Below are positions 1 through 12,100 of a stretch of DNA of 64,000 nt, in pieces. Numbering within the stretch: position 1 is the stretch's first letter; each line of letters starts with the position of its first letter. A program made the position numbers and the translations under genes. This stretch comes from Verrucomicrobiia bacterium DG1235 (lineage in GTDB: Bacteria > Verrucomicrobiota > Verrucomicrobiia > Opitutales > Opitutaceae): assembly GCA_000155695.1 (NCBI GenBank), contig DS990592.1:2410473-2474472 (forward strand), written 5' to 3'. The notes beneath the pieces were generated by a model. That model did no database searches, had not been told where the DNA came from, and saw nothing but the letters and a program-made list of their open reading frames with translations.

Positions 1-1150
1 CCGGCTGCTCCTCAAGAAGCTTCTCTACACCGAGAATCTCGACATGGGCGCCTGGCATAAACCAACCGTGCTTGTGCGTATTCCGGTCCACAACGTAATC
101 TATCATCGAGGAATCGAGTCCGGCGGAATTTAGCATAATCGTACCCTTCGCAGCGGCTCCGTACGCAGCGACAGTCTTGCCCTCTCCTCTCAGTTTTGTG
201 ACGAGATTAAAGAGATCCTCGCGCACAACTTGAACGCTCTTGGCGAAATCCTCGTAGTACTCGAATTTATCGATCCCGATTTCCTTCTCTTCCGCCAGCA
301 GCTTCTTCAGTTCAGCAGTCGGATTCTCGACCTTCTCAATATAATAGCGAATAGAGCCGCCATGGGTCGGAAGCCTTTTCGCGTCGTTGAGATACAAGCC
401 ATGGCGACGCATTAGCTTATCAACCGAGGTTAGCGAGAAATAGCACAAGTGCTCGTGATATATGGTATCGAACTCACAATGATCCACAAGATCCCGAACG
501 TAGGGAGCCTCGATCGCCACCACGCCATCAGGCTTCAATAGCGTCTGGATCCCTTCAACGAAACCATGCGTGTCCGCCACGTGGGCAAGCACGTTGTTTC
601 CGATGATCACGTCGGCCTGCTTTCCGTCTTCCTTCAGTTTCGTCGCGACCTCGTCAGAAAAGAAGGCATTCAAAGTCGGTACTCCGATCTTTTCCGCCGC
701 TGCCGCTTGGCGAGGCGCCGGGTCTACTCCCAAAACAGGAATCCCCTTCTCAACGAAATTCTTCAGAAGATAACCGTCGTTACTCGCCAGCTCGACAACG
801 AGACTCGACTCATTCAATGAGCGGCGTTCGATCAAATCTAAGGCGTTGCCCCTGCAGTGTTCCAGCCAGGCTGGCGAGAAGGAAGAAAAATACATGTAAT
901 CCGGTCCGAATAGAAATTCGGGCGATACCGTTTCGATGACCTGCAAAAGCGAACACTCCGGGCAAAAGCCGACATCGAGAGGAAACTTATGCTCCTCCTC
1001 CGTTAGTTGATCCTTGGTGAGAATTCGGTCAGATGGCGGCATCATGCCTAGATCGAGAACTGGCTCGAGGCCGACATTATCACACCCGCGACATTTCGCT
1101 TCCTTGCAGCGACTTGTGAAGATTTCAGAAGATTCCATGATTGTATTCAT
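1..1150 (-). CDS. Sugar C-methyltransferase (NovU/TylC3 type), 3' end cut by window edge
   Basis: Predicted SAM-dependent enzyme that adds a methyl group to a ring carbon of a nucleotide-activated keto-sugar. The 383 visible residues show the family order: an N-terminal zinc-binding segment with cysteines in CKEAKCRGC (residues 15-23) and CPEC (about 63-66), a Rossmann methyltransferase core with the SAM-binding turn VVELASNDGYLL (about 118-129), and the start of the C-terminal domain typical of this family (AAYGAAAKG near 330). Family members have about 410 residues, so only a short tail lies outside the window. I chose the ATG at 1150; an in-frame ATG at 1138 is also possible and neither has a clear ribosome binding site. 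It lies 86 bases downstream of a sugar-nucleotide SDR gene on the same strand, and both follow rfbF, so the substrate is probably a CDP-hexose. The substrate is inference. Confidence 0.85.
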   Translation of the reverse strand, partial: MNTIMESSEIFTSRCKEAKCRGCDNVGLEPVLDLGMMPPSDRILTKDQLTEEEHKFPLDVGFCPECSLLQVIETVSPEFLFGPDYMYFSSFSPAWLEHCRGNALDLIERRSLNESSLVVELASNDGYLLKNFVEKGIPVLGVDPAPRQAAAAEKIGVPTLNAFFSDEVATKLKEDGKQADVIIGNNVLAHVADTHGFVEGIQTLLKPDGVVAIEAPYVRDLVDHCEFDTIYHEHLCYFSLTSVDKLMRRHGLYLNDAKRLPTHGGSIRYYIEKVENPTAELKKLLAEEKEIGIDKFEYYEDFAKSVQVVREDLFNLVTKLRGEGKTVAAYGAAAKGTIMLNSAGLDSSMIDYVVDRNTHKHGWFMPGAHVEILGVEKLLEEQP

Positions 1151-1236
1151 AACAGTTGTTGAGAGATGTTTTCGCCTTGCGGACCAGCTAGCTTAACTGA
1201 ATCAGCGCATGCAGATATGGGAAGAAAGCGGAGCTG

Positions 1237-2292
1237 TTAGGCGCCGACACCCTCAGGAACTTCCTCCGTCTTTTTAAACTGAAGACTGTTATCGATAACA
1301 CCATTTGCTATCAGCATTTTAATATGAGCCAAACGCTGGTACTTCGGTCCTTCAAACTCCTCGAGAGTGACGGCATGCTTCTGATAGGTCTCATAACACT
1401 GCTCGACTCCCTTACGGACAGTCCACTTAGGCTTGTAATGCTTCAATGTATTCATCGCCTTCTCAAAGCTCACGCGATAGCAACGATTATCAGCCGAAGC
1501 CCCACTAGCGAATCGCAACTCAGAGCCAGTCACCACATCGCGCACCATTTCCGCAATCTCTCTGACTCGATAATTCTCGTCCGGCACGCCGATATTGAAG
1601 GCTTCATTGAACACGTCAGCCCGGTCCGCTTTCAATACCGCAATAAAGGCGAGGGAAATATCCTCGATATGCACCAAGGGGCGCCATGCGCTTCCATCAC
1701 TCTTCAAGTGGACCTTTCCAGTCGTGTGCGCCCATGCAGTAAGATTGTTTACTACCAGATCAAATCGGAGTCTTGGCGAAACTCCATAAGCTGTCGCGTT
1801 TCTCAGGTAAGTCGGGCAAAATGTTTCATCCGCCAGAGGAGAAATGTCCCGCTCTGAGTATACCTTCGACTCTCCGTAAGGCGTTACTGGATTAAAATCC
1901 GAAGTCTCAGTGATCAGACCTTCCCCACCAGCTCCGTAGGTACTGCAAGAGGAGGAGAATACAAATCTCGAAACGCCTGCCTCCTTGGCCAGTTTGGCGA
2001 GATTCACCGTCCCCTTGTGGTTAATGTCATAGGTGAGATCGGGATTAATGTCGCCGAGCGGATCATTCGACAGACCTGCCAAGTGTAGCACCGCGTCAAA
2101 ACCAGCTAAATCTTCGACCGTAGCATCGCGAATGTCTTTCTCGATATTCGGAATATCAGGTATGCCACCTCCGAACGTGCTCGCCCGGAAGAGATCACTA
2201 TCCATTCCAACGACATCGTATCCTTCCGCTAAAAGCATAGGGGTAAGAACTGTTCCAATATAACCAAGATGACCTGTTACGAGTATTTTCAT
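1237..2292 (-). CDS. NAD-dependent sugar-nucleotide epimerase/dehydratase (extended SDR)
   Basis: An extended short-chain dehydrogenase/reductase acting on a nucleotide sugar. The Rossmann motif is GHLGYIG at residues 7-13, directly after the start, and the catalytic serine/tyrosine/lysine set appears as SSSCSTYG followed by YGESK. The length (351 residues) fits the family. The reading frame can be extended to a TTG at 2325, but the ATG at 2292 places the Rossmann fold at the usual distance from the N-terminus, so I prefer it. It sits between the glucose-1-phosphate cytidylyltransferase gene and a C-methyltransferase gene, a grouping seen in pathways for branched or deoxy CDP-sugars. Whether it epimerises, dehydrates or reduces cannot be read from the sequence. 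No separate CDP-glucose 4,6-dehydratase is visible in the window. Confidence 0.85.
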   Translation of the reverse strand: MKILVTGHLGYIGTVLTPMLLAEGYDVVGMDSDLFRASTFGGGIPDIPNIEKDIRDATVEDLAGFDAVLHLAGLSNDPLGDINPDLTYDINHKGTVNLAKLAKEAGVSRFVFSSSCSTYGAGGEGLITETSDFNPVTPYGESKVYSERDISPLADETFCPTYLRNATAYGVSPRLRFDLVVNNLTAWAHTTGKVHLKSDGSAWRPLVHIEDISLAFIAVLKADRADVFNEAFNIGVPDENYRVREIAEMVRDVVTGSELRFASGASADNRCYRVSFEKAMNTLKHYKPKWTVRKGVEQCYETYQKHAVTLEEFEGPKYQRLAHIKMLIANGVIDNSLQFKKTEEVPEGVGA

Positions 2293-2353
2293 TTTATGTG
2301 TTTTTATGTGTTTGGGTATTTTCAAATATTATCATGTTAGCGACCAAGCGCTA

Positions 2354-3127
2354 TCAATCTTTCCAAGTCTTCCAAGGTGCGCCTCCGTGCTTCCATAGAG
2401 ACTCTAGCAATTGCTTGTCACGCAGCGTATCCATGCACTGCCAGAAGCCTTCGTGGCGATACGCCATTAGCTGGCCCTCCTGAGCCAGTCGCTCCATCGG
2501 CTCTTTTTCCCACTGCGTCTCATCCCCGGCTATGTAGTCGAATATTTCAGGCTCGAGCACAAAGAACGCGCCATTGATCCAACCTTCGGCAGCTTGAGGC
2601 TTTTCCGAAAACTCCAAGACACTGTCACCATCGAATTTCATATGGCCAAATCTTGCAGTCGGCCGAACAGCAGTCACAGTGGCTAGCTTTCCATGGGACT
2701 TGTGAAACTCTAGAAGCTTGTCCAAATCCACGTTAGCAACGCCGTCGCCCCAAGTCAGCATGAAGCGTTCCTTTCCAATGTAGGGCTGCAACCTTTTTAT
2801 TCTGCCCCCGGTTAGCGTAGCGTTCCCCGTGTCAATCAATTCGACATTCCAGTTAAGCTTCTCCTCATCGTGGCGCGTCACGGTGCCTTCGCTAAGACTT
2901 ACCGTTATATTATTTTCAAGAGAACAGTAATCAAAGAAATACTTTTTTATATACTCGCCCTTGTAACCGAGAGCGATGACGAAATCGTCAAATCCCCATT
3001 GAGAGTAGTGCTTCATCACATGCCAAAGAATGGGACGACCCCCAATTTCGACCATCGGCTTAGGTTTCAAATGAGTTTCCTCGGACAAACGGCTTCCAAC
3101 TCCACCGGCAAGTATAGCGACTTTCAT
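2354..3127 (-). CDS. rfbF: Glucose-1-phosphate cytidylyltransferase
   Basis: Makes CDP-glucose from glucose 1-phosphate and CTP, the entry step to CDP-linked deoxy and branched sugars. The 257-residue protein begins with the nucleotidyltransferase signature AILAGGVGSRL, followed by the RfbF-typical KPKPMVEIGGRPILWH and YSQWGFDDFVIALGYKG. The metal-binding acidic position lies in LTWGDGVANVD, and WINGAFFVLEPEIFDYI is close to classic RfbF proteins. Length is normal for the family. It follows the giant secreted-protein gene by 54 bases with no visible terminator, and precedes the SDR and C-methyltransferase genes, so it likely starts a CDP-sugar branch of the exopolysaccharide pathway. Confidence 0.93.
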   Translation of the reverse strand: MKVAILAGGVGSRLSEETHLKPKPMVEIGGRPILWHVMKHYSQWGFDDFVIALGYKGEYIKKYFFDYCSLENNITVSLSEGTVTRHDEEKLNWNVELIDTGNATLTGGRIKRLQPYIGKERFMLTWGDGVANVDLDKLLEFHKSHGKLATVTAVRPTARFGHMKFDGDSVLEFSEKPQAAEGWINGAFFVLEPEIFDYIAGDETQWEKEPMERLAQEGQLMAYRHEGFWQCMDTLRDKQLLESLWKHGGAPWKTWKD

Positions 3128-3181
3128 ATATTTTTTATTTAGCAGTTATCTAGGTTCAGAATTTCAACATTCGCGCTATCC

Positions 3182-6100
3182 CTAATTGTCGGAAATTTTT
3201 GGCGAATCCATGTTTATAATATAGTCGATAGTACCGTCGAAGGCTGGCGATTCCTCACCCGACGCATTCCCCACGTGAGCTCCGAGCTGGTTAACATCCA
3301 TATCTCGCGTGAAGCTTCCTCCGAAGAGCCAATTCATACCGTCAAAGGAATAGAATAAGGTAAAGGTATTCCGCTCACGCACCGCTCTTAGGAAATAGTT
3401 CTCGTACACGCCGATAGGTTTGTTGAACAAGGCGAACGGAACATCGTTCACAAAGCTGGCCGCGAAGACGAAAACCGAATGACCGCTGGAGTAGTAGTCG
3501 AAGCGTATGAAGTTATCCTCATCTTCCTGTATCAGGATTCCTTGTACCTGGAATTGCTGGACCGTGGTAGACTTCAACTTGATCTCCATCGCGAAATCGC
3601 CGTTGTCGAACTGCTGCAAGATACGAGCCGTCTGATTGCCCTCTCCCCAAATGTCATGATCGCTTCCTTGAGGAAGGGATATGGTTAGCGCATCGCTATC
3701 ACTCGATGTGCTACTGTCCCCTCTCGGATCCACAAAGGTCCACAGGCGATCGTTGAACACTCCTGAATTGAAGCCGTCAGAAACGAGTGGCCCCTTCTCC
3801 GCAACCTCAATGGTAATCGAATCCGCGCCCACGGCCGATTCCGTATCGAGCACAGTCGCAGTTATTACATGGGTACCCACCGAAAGCAGACTCGTGCTGA
3901 AGGTTTTGCCCTTTGCGAGCAACAGTCCGTCAAGGTTCGAAGTCCAACGCACATTGGACGAAATGTTTCCATTCTCGTTGTCGTAAGCATTGGCTGTGAA
4001 CGTCACGAATTCTCCCTTCTTGAAGACCGTCGTATCCGCAGGTGACAAAATCTCTACTTCAGGAGTGAAATTGATGCCTCCTTCATCTTCAGGAAAGATC
4101 GGAGACTCCGTATTGAATGCATAGTCAATATAGGCGGTGTATCCGGGTGAATCAGAACCGGACGCATTTCCTGCGTGTACATCAACTTTGGATACAGCCA
4201 TCGATCGTTCGAGAACGCCCGCCGTGTCCCAATTCTCCCCATCGTAGGAGAAGTTCAAAGTAAACACGTCGCCTTCACGAAGAATCTGCAAGTAGTAAGC
4301 TGATGAACTTCCAAGCTTATAGTTAAAGAGGGCTTTCGGCGCGCCATTTACAAACTCGGCGGCAAACAGCCTGAGGCCATTCGAAGCATACATGACATCA
4401 TAGCGGATCATGTTGAAGCCGTCCTCTTCAACCAATAGCCCATTGTATTGGAACAGTGCGGAGGGCGTGGTCAAAAACTTCGCTTGGAAACCGAAATCCG
4501 TATCGTCGACGCGCTGGAACATGCGAGCCGACTTGTTACCATCCGCCCATAGGTCGTGATCGCTTCCTTCAGGTACGATAATTTCGAGAACCCCTTCCCT
4601 GACAGAATAACTGGAGTTCGCTACTGGATCTTCCCAGGTCCAAAGGTTCTTGTTGATACCTGATCCCTGGAAGTCGTCAGAAACGATAGGTCCGGTCGGC
4701 GTATGAACATCGACAGAAACAGAGTCGAAAGAAACCGCTCCGACTGAGTCGATCACCGTAGCGTAAACCTCGTGCTCGCCCACCGATAGATCAGATGTGG
4801 TCATCGTTCCTCCAGAGCCGGGCAGCGCCCCATCGATACTGGAGCTCCAGCTGATACTATCGGTCAGGTCTCCATTTTCCGTGTCGATAGCGAAGGCACT
4901 GAAGTCGACCGTATCTCCTAGCGTGTAAACCGACTCGTCAAACGGAGCGGTTACCGTGACCACCGGTACGATATTTGGATCGATCTCGAGTGCAATGGAA
5001 TCCATTCCAGTGAAGTAACCCGAGTCGGTAGCGGATGCGGTTATTAAATGGTTTCCTACCGATAGATTCGAAGTGCTAATCGTGCTGCCTGTTCCCGGAA
5101 CCAGACCATCGATACTGGAGCTCCAAACAATTACTTCGTTGAGTTCACCATCTTCCGGGTCACTCGCCAAGGCGTTGAAACTGATTAAATCTCCCTCCTT
5201 TATAATACTGCCGCTACTCGGCGAAACCAATTGCACTACCGGATCCTGGTTGGAGTTAGGCACAACTGTCATCGTTAGGGAATCGCTACCGGTCAAGCCG
5301 CCCACATCCGTCGCAGTCGCCGTGATAACATGCGTGCCCACAGAGAAGACTGGAGCAAAAATCAGGCCTCCCTTTCCTCCGATCACGCCATCCAAGCTCG
5401 AAGTCCAAACAATGGTATCCGTGATGTCCCCCTCGTCCACGTCTGTAGCAGTGGCCGAAAAGGTCGAAGGGAATCCTGACAATTGCGAGAAGCCATCGCT
5501 TGGAGTCGTGATTGAGACTGTCGGAGCTGTGTTCTTGCCGATAATGATCTTCACTCTGTCGATATTTGGAGACGAGTCCGAGTCGACCACCGCCGCAGTG
5601 ATGATGTGTTCCCCTAGAGACAGATTACGCGAGGTGATAGAACCACCTCTACCGGGCAAGGGACCATCAATATTCGAGGTCCAGATAATTTCGCTCGTGA
5701 TGTCACCGTCATCCTCATCTGTCGCGATCGCCGAAAACTTCACGGGAGCTCCTTCTACAAACGGGAAATTATCTGCCGGCGCGGTGATCTCAATAGCTGG
5801 CGGAGCGTTATCCTCCAGCGAGGTGACCACGATGTTGCCGAATGTCGCTTCGACATAGTGAGCCACCAGCATCAGCGAACCTTCCCTCAATCCGCCTTCG
5901 GCCTGACGAATAACACCCCAGGAAACTGGCTCGATTTGACCAGCAGGCCAAATCTTGTAGCTGTACAAGCCCCCGGCTTCCCCTGTCTTGGTCTCAACTC
6001 TGAATTTGAAGTAATAGGTCGTCTCCAGTTCGAGCTCTTCTCCCTTGTAGCCGCCGAACTTCTTGGTTCCGGTTTCGAAGATCTGGAAGTGGTTCCCACC

Positions 6101-9100
6101 ACGGGCTCCTTCCGTGTACCAGCCATGAACTCCCATCGCTCCGATGGGACGCCATTCCGATCCAGGTTGCTCGCCGTCAAAGTTCTGCTCGTGCCCATCC
6201 CATCTCAACATCAGGCCAACCAAGGGCTCATTTGGCGGCGGTTGATAGTCCACTTTGTGAACCGTTATCGGCACGGTTACTTCGTAATCTGTCCACTCGA
6301 TATCACCCAAGGCGATGACGCGGTCGTAGTGAGAAATGAGCGCCTTGACGCCCCCTGCGACCAACTCCCACTTTCCGTCAACCACCTGAGCAACGTCGTC
6401 AATTCGCGACACCTGCGACCAATCAATCGCATAAGGCCTTGGCCACACATTGTATATCGAAGAACTCACCGTTACCTCGTGCTCGTACTTCGTGCCGTCG
6501 AAGCCGGTTGCGGTTATCTTGACGATGTCGCCGCCGCCTTCCTTGAGATCCGTGTAAAGCACCTCGATGTTAAAGTCACCGGGACGAGCGAGACGTATAT
6601 TGTCTTCGGGGCCCATGGACAGCTCGCCCATTTCCTCTCCGTTGAATGACCACGAGAGCGTCTCTATCTGCTCGGATATGATTACATTTCCGAGGATGTT
6701 GATCTGTCCTTGAGGATTGCCCCAAACTCCAAACTTCTGCTCGTCGCCGTACCATACATCAATGATCGGACGACCATCTGTTGGGAAGAAGAGAGCAAAG
6801 ATTTCCATGTCTTCAGTGACTGCGAGCGATAGTGGGTTTTCGGTTTCAACAATATCGCCACTCCAACCGTCAAATGCCCAACCTTCGGGAGCAGTTGCCG
6901 TAAGCTCGATCACCTCACCGTTGTTGTAGTACTCCTTCTCATTGTCGATCGCGACACTTCCTTCGCCAGAGATAACGAGGCTGATCTCCGAATCTTCGAA
7001 GTAGTCAGGTACTGCTGTGTTGAATACATAGTCCGCGACCAGAGTGAATCCTGGCGAGCTGGAGCCGGATGCGTTCCCCGCGTAAATGCCTGCTTTCGTG
7101 ACTTCGATATCGTAGTTGTACTTGCCCGCTAGCACCCAATTATCCCCATCGAGCGAGTAGTGCATCGTCCAAAGGTTCCCAGTACGATTTACCCGAATAG
7201 AATAGCTGTCGCTGAACGATATTTTCTCGTCAATACGTGAAGTTGGAGTCGTTCCCACAAAGCTCGCCGAGTAGGCCTTTATGAATGACGGGAATCTTAC
7301 AAAGTCGAAGCGCAGATAATTGTCCTCGTCCTGCTCGATGATGAAGCCTTGCATGATATAGTGACTTGGCATCTGCGAAGTAAACTTCACCTCTAACTCG
7401 AAATCCGTATCGAACACATCCTGCATCACGCGGGCCGAACGATTGCCGCCTGTCCATACGTCGTGGTCTGAACCTTCCGGAAGCGTGATCGTAAGGGCAC
7501 CACCGTTCGTCGAAATCTCACTATCTCCCACCGGATCGAAAATTGTCCACAATTCCGTATCCAATGTATGGGTACTAAAGTCATCAGATACGAGCTGACC
7601 AATCAGCGGGATCACAGTTATGGTAATGGTCCCGTATCCTGGTTGTAGTCCAGAGTCCGTTGCCTTAGCAGTAATCTCATGGGTGCCCACGCTTAGTATC
7701 GGCGTGTAAAGTATTGCCCCCGAGCCGAGAGGACCGTCGATATTCGAACTCCATTCAATCGTCGCAGATATGTTGCCGTCTTCCGCGTCTATCGCAGAAG
7801 CGCTGAACTGAGCCATTTCGCCATGACTGAATGTAGAGCCTTCTGAAGGACCCGTTATAATAACCTCTGGTACATCGCTAACTCCGCGAACTGTGAACTC
7901 GATGGTGTCTTGCCCTGGAAGGAAACCAGAATCGATCGCGGTAGCAGTGATGCTGTGCTTGCCCTCGCTCAAAGCAGACGTGCTTACCACGCCTCCCGAG
8001 CCGGAGATGTCACCATCGATGTTTGATTTCCAGGTCAATGAAGTCGTGATGTCGCCGTCGTCCGCATCGGCAGCGGTGCCTGTGAAGGTAACGAGATCGC
8101 CGCTGCTCGCGAAACCGCCATCAACCGGTCCCGTAATAACAACAACCGGCGTGTCACTCGCGGAGCTCACAGCGATCGTGATGGTGGAGCTTCCTTGAAC
8201 AAATCCCGAGTCAACCGCCGTGGCAGTGATGCGGTGTATGCCTACCGACAGAGCAGTAGTAAGAACGGTGCCACCGTTTCCAAAAATTACGCCGTCAATG
8301 TTGGAGCTCCAAGTCAGCGTGCTAGTTACGTTTCCATCCTCCGCGTCGCTTGCGGTACCCTTGAAGGTTACAAGATCTCCGATTGCGAAGAACGAGTCGT
8401 CCGCAGGGCCGGTGATCGTAACCACCGGAGGAGAGCTGAGCGCTCGAACCGTCAGCTTAACCGTATCCGTGCCGGGCAGGAATCCATCATCAACCGCGGT
8501 CGCCGTAATATCGTGAACGCCCACCGAAAGCGACGAACTCGAGAAGGAACTGCCAGCGCCAATTACACCATCGATATTCGAGGTCCAAACGAGCTCACTC
8601 GTGAGATCGCCGTCTTCAATATCACTCGCCGAAGCGTTGAAGCTAACCGAATCGCCACTGTTTACGAGGGTGGTCTCACCCGGCGAAGAAATGATAACCG
8701 ATGGCGGGAAGCTCACCGCCCGAACGGTAACCGTAGCCGAGTCGAATCCAGGCATGAATCCGCTATCGACCGCCGTAGCGGTAATCGTGTGAATGCCAAC
8801 CGACAGAGTCGAAACAGAGAGCGTCCCCCCTTGGTCTCCGATCTGACCATCGATGCTGGAACTCCAAACGATTCTAGAACTGATGTCTCCATTTTCTAGG
8901 TCAGTAGCCGTCGCTACCAAATCAATCTTATCACCCCTATTGTAGGAGGAACCATCGACCGGCTCGAAGAGCGAGACGATTGGCGGATTGCTGGTAACTC
9001 CCAAGAATACGTCAATCGAAGTGGAGCTCGGCAGGAGCCCTGAGTCAACCGCGGTGGCAGTAATAGTGTGAATGCCAGAAGTGAGTCCAGAGGCGGTGAT

Positions 9101-12100
9101 TGATCCGCCGGTGCCCGCAAGCGGGCCATCCTTGCTGGACTCCCAGGTGATGCTTGAAGTGATCGTTCCGTCCTCCGCATCTATCGCAGTAGCCGTCAAG
9201 TCAACAGACTCGCCGACAATATAGAAAGAGCCCATCGGCGGAGAAGTAATCTCGACAAGAGCAGGCGTGCTCGGCTCGGCCACCGTTACTTCGATAGAAG
9301 AATGGCCGGGATAGTAGCCGGAATCGACTGCAGTCGCGGTGATTGTGTGACGCCCTACCGAGAGATTCGATGTAAACGCGACACCCGCTAGACTCGGAAT
9401 CGAGCCATCTATATTCGAGCGCCAAGTCAGAACGCCGGTCAAAGTTCCATCCTCCGCGTCACTCGCAATCGCTCGGAAACTGATGTTTTCGCCACGCTTG
9501 AAGAAGGCGTCGTTACCTGGACTCGTGATCGTCACGACCGGGGCCGTGCTTACCAAGCCGATCGTCACTGTTATGCTAGCGGAGCCGGGGAGGAAGCCGG
9601 AGTCGAGAGCAGTCGCCGTGATTTCATGCACGCCAACAGTCATATCGGACAAGGTAATCGAGCCGCCCGAATTGATGAACTCTCCGTCGATGCTAGACCT
9701 CCATTTGATAGCAGAAGTCAAGTTGCCGTCCTCCGTGTCCGTCGCCGTAGCGGTAAAGGTGACGGTGTCTCCTTGATTGTAGAAAACGTCGTCACTCGGC
9801 GAAGTGATGGTCACCTGCGGAACAGAGCTTGGAGCGCTCACCGTCACAGTTCTCGACGCAGAGCTCGTCAGATCTCCTGAATCGCTTACCGATGCCGTAA
9901 GAGTGTGTGCTCCGATCGAGAGATTCGAAACGGATTGCGATCCCCCTGCTCCACCGATCGCGCCATCCAAATTCGAACGCCAACGGATCTGAGAGCTGAG
10001 ATCGTCATCTTCCGGATCATAAGCCGTCGCCGAGAGGACAATCGGAGCGCCCTGCATGAAATTTGTGTCGTTGTTCGGCGACCAAAGGGAAACTACCGGA
10101 GCTGCGTTTGGCTCGACCATGATGCTGATGCTCTTGGTCCCGTCGAGAGCGCCTGAATCCCGGGCAGTGGCCGTGATCTCGTGGGTACCGATGGAGAGCG
10201 TCGAAGTCGATACGGTGCTACCTGATCCAGAGATCGGACCGTCGAGATCAGATTTCCAAGTCAAGCCAGTCGTCAAATTACCATCTTCTATATCGTTCGC
10301 CGATGCGACAAAGGTTACGAGATGCCCCGCTGTATACGAGGTTCCATCAGCGGGAGCGCTTATCGAAACATTCGGAGCGTTGTTCGACTGGCTCTGATGC
10401 TGCGTATTCGCAATTTGAATGGTCAGAGCTTTGAAGGCAGACTCGATCGCCTTGGTCATAGGCGAGAATGCTTGTTGGTCTACCATACCCATAGTGAAAC
10501 TCTGAGGCGTGCCTCTCAGGTATGTAGTGGGGTTCAGCAAAGAGCGACCGAATCCAAAGACCGTCATTTTGTTGTCCAACGGGGAAAAGGTATCGATGCG
10601 TGTGTCATCCTGGTGTGAAGCGAAAAACACCGAGCGGCCAACGTCCGGATCCGCAATAAATACCCACTCGTCGCCGGGGATATCCTCAGCCCATTTTTCG
10701 GAAAGAAGATTCGTGAAACCGTCGGATCTCATCAAAAAGTCCGTGTTCTTGTCGAAGGTGCCACCCGGCGTGCCTTCATAGAGGAACCAGTAATTTTCTC
10801 CCGCGGTGAGCATCGTAAGACGCGCATAGCTTCCGTAAATTTCCCATATGCAGGAAGCGAGACCGTTGTTGGTAGCCGAATAAATCGTTGCTTTAACTGG
10901 GCCTACCGAACGCAAAACGCTGGTTGAAGTCAGAAAGTCGGGGTGGAATTTTTCTCCGGCGAATGCCATCTGCGGGATGCCGCGATAGCTGCCTTCCGAC
11001 CCACCTGTCGGTCGGTAATTGATCCAGTCGTTTCCTTCCTTGTCTACCCAGCTTGAGAAGCCAGCTCCTAGCTTACTGTAATACAAGGTGCCGTGAGGCG
11101 TCTCGATACGGTAGGCGTCCTTGCCCTGATCAACCGCGTTCTCGTCTAGTATAATCTCATTCGGAATATTCGCTGGGACCGCTCCAGACCCTACAGGAGC
11201 GAAGTAAACTTGGTAGTAACGCACGGCATCCGCAGGAGTCGAACCCGTTAGCTTCACGACTAGGGTTCCCCTTGCATTGGACGCCCCATCGTAATCAATA
11301 TCCGGATCGAACTGGAAGAGAACATTCTCGTCTAGGAAGTATCCCGCTTCGCTCACTTCGACTACCCGAACTGTATTCGGGTCGATATTTGCGGTCGCAC
11401 CCGTTGAAGCGAGCAGTTCGGTGAAATCTATACTAACGTCAGCATAGGAATCGGTGCGTCCGACGCCATTGGCTCCAATCTCAATCGAGGTTCGGTAATC
11501 CCAGTCAGGATTCCACCAACCGGAGCCACCCAATGCTTTCTTAACCCGGACTTTGAAAGAGCGTGCGGTTGAATCAGTTCCGTCATTCACCGCGAGAGTG
11601 ATCGTAGCCGTTCCGGACTTACCAGGGTTTGGCGTGATCGTAACTTCGCGACTGTCCCCGGCTCCGGCGAATACTATACCACTTACCGGCACCAAACTCG
11701 GATTGCTGGAAGTCGCTGTAACCACCAGTTCGGCTGGGGCCGTTTCCGTATCGCCCACGGTGAATGGAATGACTGCGGTACTGTGGCTTTCGAACAAGTT
11801 CTGGTCAGCGACCTGCGATATGCTTGGCGGAATATTGATCGGCCCAACATCGACCAAGGCCTGATTCATGATCGACTGAATATTGGCCTGATCCAGAGCC
11901 TGACTGTAAATTTGGAAATCGTCGATCAAGCCATCAAAGTTTCGTCCTCCCTGAGGCTGATCTCCAATCACGACAGGTACACCTGCGTTTTGGACGATTT
12001 CACCATAAAGCGCCTGCGCGATATCCAATTCGCCATTAACGTAAAGCCGTAAGACTGAGCCGTTGTACGTTACCGCCACGTGAGTCCACTCGCTCGCTTG

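Noticed and set aside
5073-6649. Plus-strand open frames of about 260 residues opposite the giant gene
   Set aside because: Antisense shadows that follow the repeat pattern of the giant gene; no protein family resemblance.
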